5,482 nt of DNA from an uncultured Pseudomonadota bacterium (lineage in GTDB: Bacteria; Myxococcota_A; UBA796; UBA9615). Shown here in pieces: positions 5,399 to 5,482 of the stretch. The position numbers were made by a program, and so were the translations under genes. The notes under the pieces are model-generated. The model was given only the letters and a program-made list of their open reading frames with translations. It was not told the DNA's origin and searched no databases. The stretch's first letter is position 1. Each line of letters opens with the position of its first letter. The DNA lies in the NCBI GenBank assembly GCA_937907595.1, contig CALCXL010000319.1, positions 1 to 5,482 on the forward strand. Reading direction: 5' to 3'.

Positions 5399-5482
5399 GT
5401 GCGCGTGGCCCTGCCGCTGCTGATCCTCCTGCTGGGGGGCTGCCTGCCGCCCTGGCCTCTGGGCGCACCCAACCCCGTCTCC
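5399..5482 (+). CDS. Start of a lipoprotein gene, truncated by the window end
   Basis: Only 28 codons are visible. They begin at GTG 5399, one base after the upstream TGA, with GGGAG (5386-5390) eight bases before the start and inside the previous gene, so translation is probably coupled. The product opens RVALPLLILLLGGC, a short lipoprotein signal peptide with lipobox LGGC and lipidated Cys15, followed by a Pro-rich stretch (LPPWPLGAPNP). The function cannot be judged from this fragment. Pairing with the TPR-like membrane protein suggests a shared envelope complex, which is inference. Confidence 0.7.
   Translation, partial: MRVALPLLILLLGGCLPPWPLGAPNPVS

Noticed and set aside
3801..5423. Plus-strand 540-codon frame spanning channel, spacer and TPR-like gene
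   Set aside because: It crosses two better-supported genes and an intergenic region in another frame and is Arg/Gly/Pro-rich without domains.
4522..5472. Minus-strand 316-codon frame opposite the TPR-like gene
   Set aside because: The plus-strand gene has a signal peptide, TPR-like helices and coupled downstream lipoprotein. The antisense frame is Gln/Gly-rich noise.

Overview
This is a GC-rich window (about 70% G+C by eye) with strong Shine-Dalgarno motifs, frequent GTG starts, signal peptides and two lipoboxes. That fits a Gram-negative bacterium with a developed periplasm. Myxococcota or a related deltaproteobacterial lineage is my best guess, from codon bias and protein style only; no marker gene is present.

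Layout. Two minus-strand genes occupy the left part. An HtrA/DegP-type serine protease with two PDZ domains (775..2142) comes first. It overlaps by four bases the start of a second trypsin-fold protein (1..778, C-terminus cut by the window edge) in which all three catalytic residues appear to be replaced. Divergent from them, across a 58-bp gap between start codons, is a lipoprotein resembling the DUF4097 beta-strand-repeat family (2201..2848). After a 128-bp gap with a short perfect hairpin comes a six-transmembrane, voltage-sensor-type potassium channel with a C-terminal RCK module (2977..4515). After a 126-bp gap holding a C9 tract and an extended -10-like motif there is an unrecognised exported or membrane protein with TPR-like helices and two hydrophobic segments (4642..5397). 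One base after its stop lies the start of another lipoprotein (5399.., cut by the window end).

How the parts may work together. The protease and the probable pseudoprotease look like a translationally coupled envelope quality-control pair. The divergent lipoprotein may share the same control region. The channel is a separate ion-transport unit, and the last two genes form their own small operon.

The two points most worth following are: (1) a strong internal Shine-Dalgarno and ATG exactly where the channel's RCK domain begins, embedded in codons unusually AT-rich for this gene, which suggests a separately translated soluble RCK subunit as known for MthK; and (2) the protease/pseudoprotease tandem. 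I see no RNA genes, mobile elements or CRISPR arrays.
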